Source of the DNA: Palsa-513 sp036510225
GTDB taxonomy: Bacteria; Actinomycetota; Thermoleophilia; Solirubrobacterales; Solirubrobacteraceae
Assembly: GCA_036510225.1 (NCBI GenBank)
Contig: DATCEH010000088.1
Coordinates: 1 to 28,945 of the forward strand
Reading direction: 5' to 3'
DNA length: 28,945 bases
The notes under the pieces were generated by a model that was given only the letters and a program-made list of their open reading frames with translations, was not told the origin of the DNA and ran no database searches. Below are positions 28,766 through 28,945 of the stretch, piece after piece. Within the stretch, counting starts at the first letter, position 1, and each line of letters begins with the position of its first letter. The position numbers were made by a program, and so were the translations under genes.

Positions 28766-28945
28766 GGGTGGTGGAGCAGGGGACTCTCCAAGGAAACCAG
28801 CTGCCTGAGTCACTGGGGTTTCGCACTTTTCGGTCGTGTTGTTGGCCGCGGCGATCTGCGGGGGTGGCCGGTGAGTGGTCTTGGGGGGTGCTCCCGGGCC
28901 CTGGTTTAGGGGTCTGAGCGGGGGAGTTTGGGAGGAGCACCGGCG
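28766..28945 (-). repeat. Dispersed palindromic repeat, partial copy C
   Basis: The end of a third copy, in the same orientation as copy B. GTGGTGGAG and GGACTCTCCAAGGAAA (28781-28796) match the end of copy A. A dyad around CAGCTG follows, and then GGGTTTCGCACTTTTCGG (28816-28833), which matches the inner block of A and B. Beyond that the similarity fades, and the far end probably lies outside the window. Confidence 0.65.

Overview
The window is very GC-rich DNA with a strong actinobacterial character. The heat-shock genes are in the order dnaK-grpE-dnaJ-hspR with a separate clpB, PurF is of the iron-sulfur (Bacillus-type) form, many starts are GTG, and adjacent genes often overlap by GTGA or ATGA. 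The mix of purine genes, small secreted proteins of unknown function, a PucR-type regulator and an acyl-CoA desaturase suggests class Thermoleophilia (Solirubrobacterales or relatives). That placement is inference from gene content; no rRNA or other marker is present to confirm it.

Region 1 (1-13062) is a dispersed purine-synthesis locus, with every pur gene on the minus strand. From right to left it holds a GYD-domain gene, purD and purE (overlapping), purB, purC-purS-purQ-purL, and purF. Together these cover PRPP to phosphoribosylamine (PurF), GAR (PurD), FGAM (PurSQL), the carboxylation step (PurE), SAICAR (PurC), and the two lyase steps (PurB). purN, purM, purK and purH are not in the window. 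A small unknown gene (8684-9145) and a secreted SGNH hydrolase (2098-3711), both on the plus strand, interrupt the series.

Region 2 (13227-14544) has a secreted protein of unknown function and a small coiled-coil plus winged-helix protein. Region 3 (14617-22274) is the chaperone locus: clpB, a small secreted cysteine-bearing protein, and the translationally coupled dnaK-grpE-dnaJ-hspR operon. The clpB and dnaK promoters share a 27-bp dyad over the -10 element. I propose it as the HspR operator of this lineage, since no canonical HAIR or CIRCE sequence was seen there.

Region 4 (22564-28635) has a PucR-type regulator divergent from a fatty-acid desaturase with a strong dyad between them. It then has an alpha/beta hydrolase, a hemolysin III (TrhA) membrane protein, a crotonase-fold protein lacking one catalytic glutamate, a DUF1003 membrane protein and a small secreted protein.

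The most unusual structure is a family of about 200-250-bp non-coding repeats. Copy A (17-272) and copy B (3771-3989, inverted) bracket purF and the SGNH gene, and a partial copy C lies at the right edge (28766-28945). Each full copy carries several stem-loops, including a 33-nt palindrome that is identical in A and B, and each lies beyond a gene 3' end. A smaller pair of related palindromes sits between clpB and the next gene.
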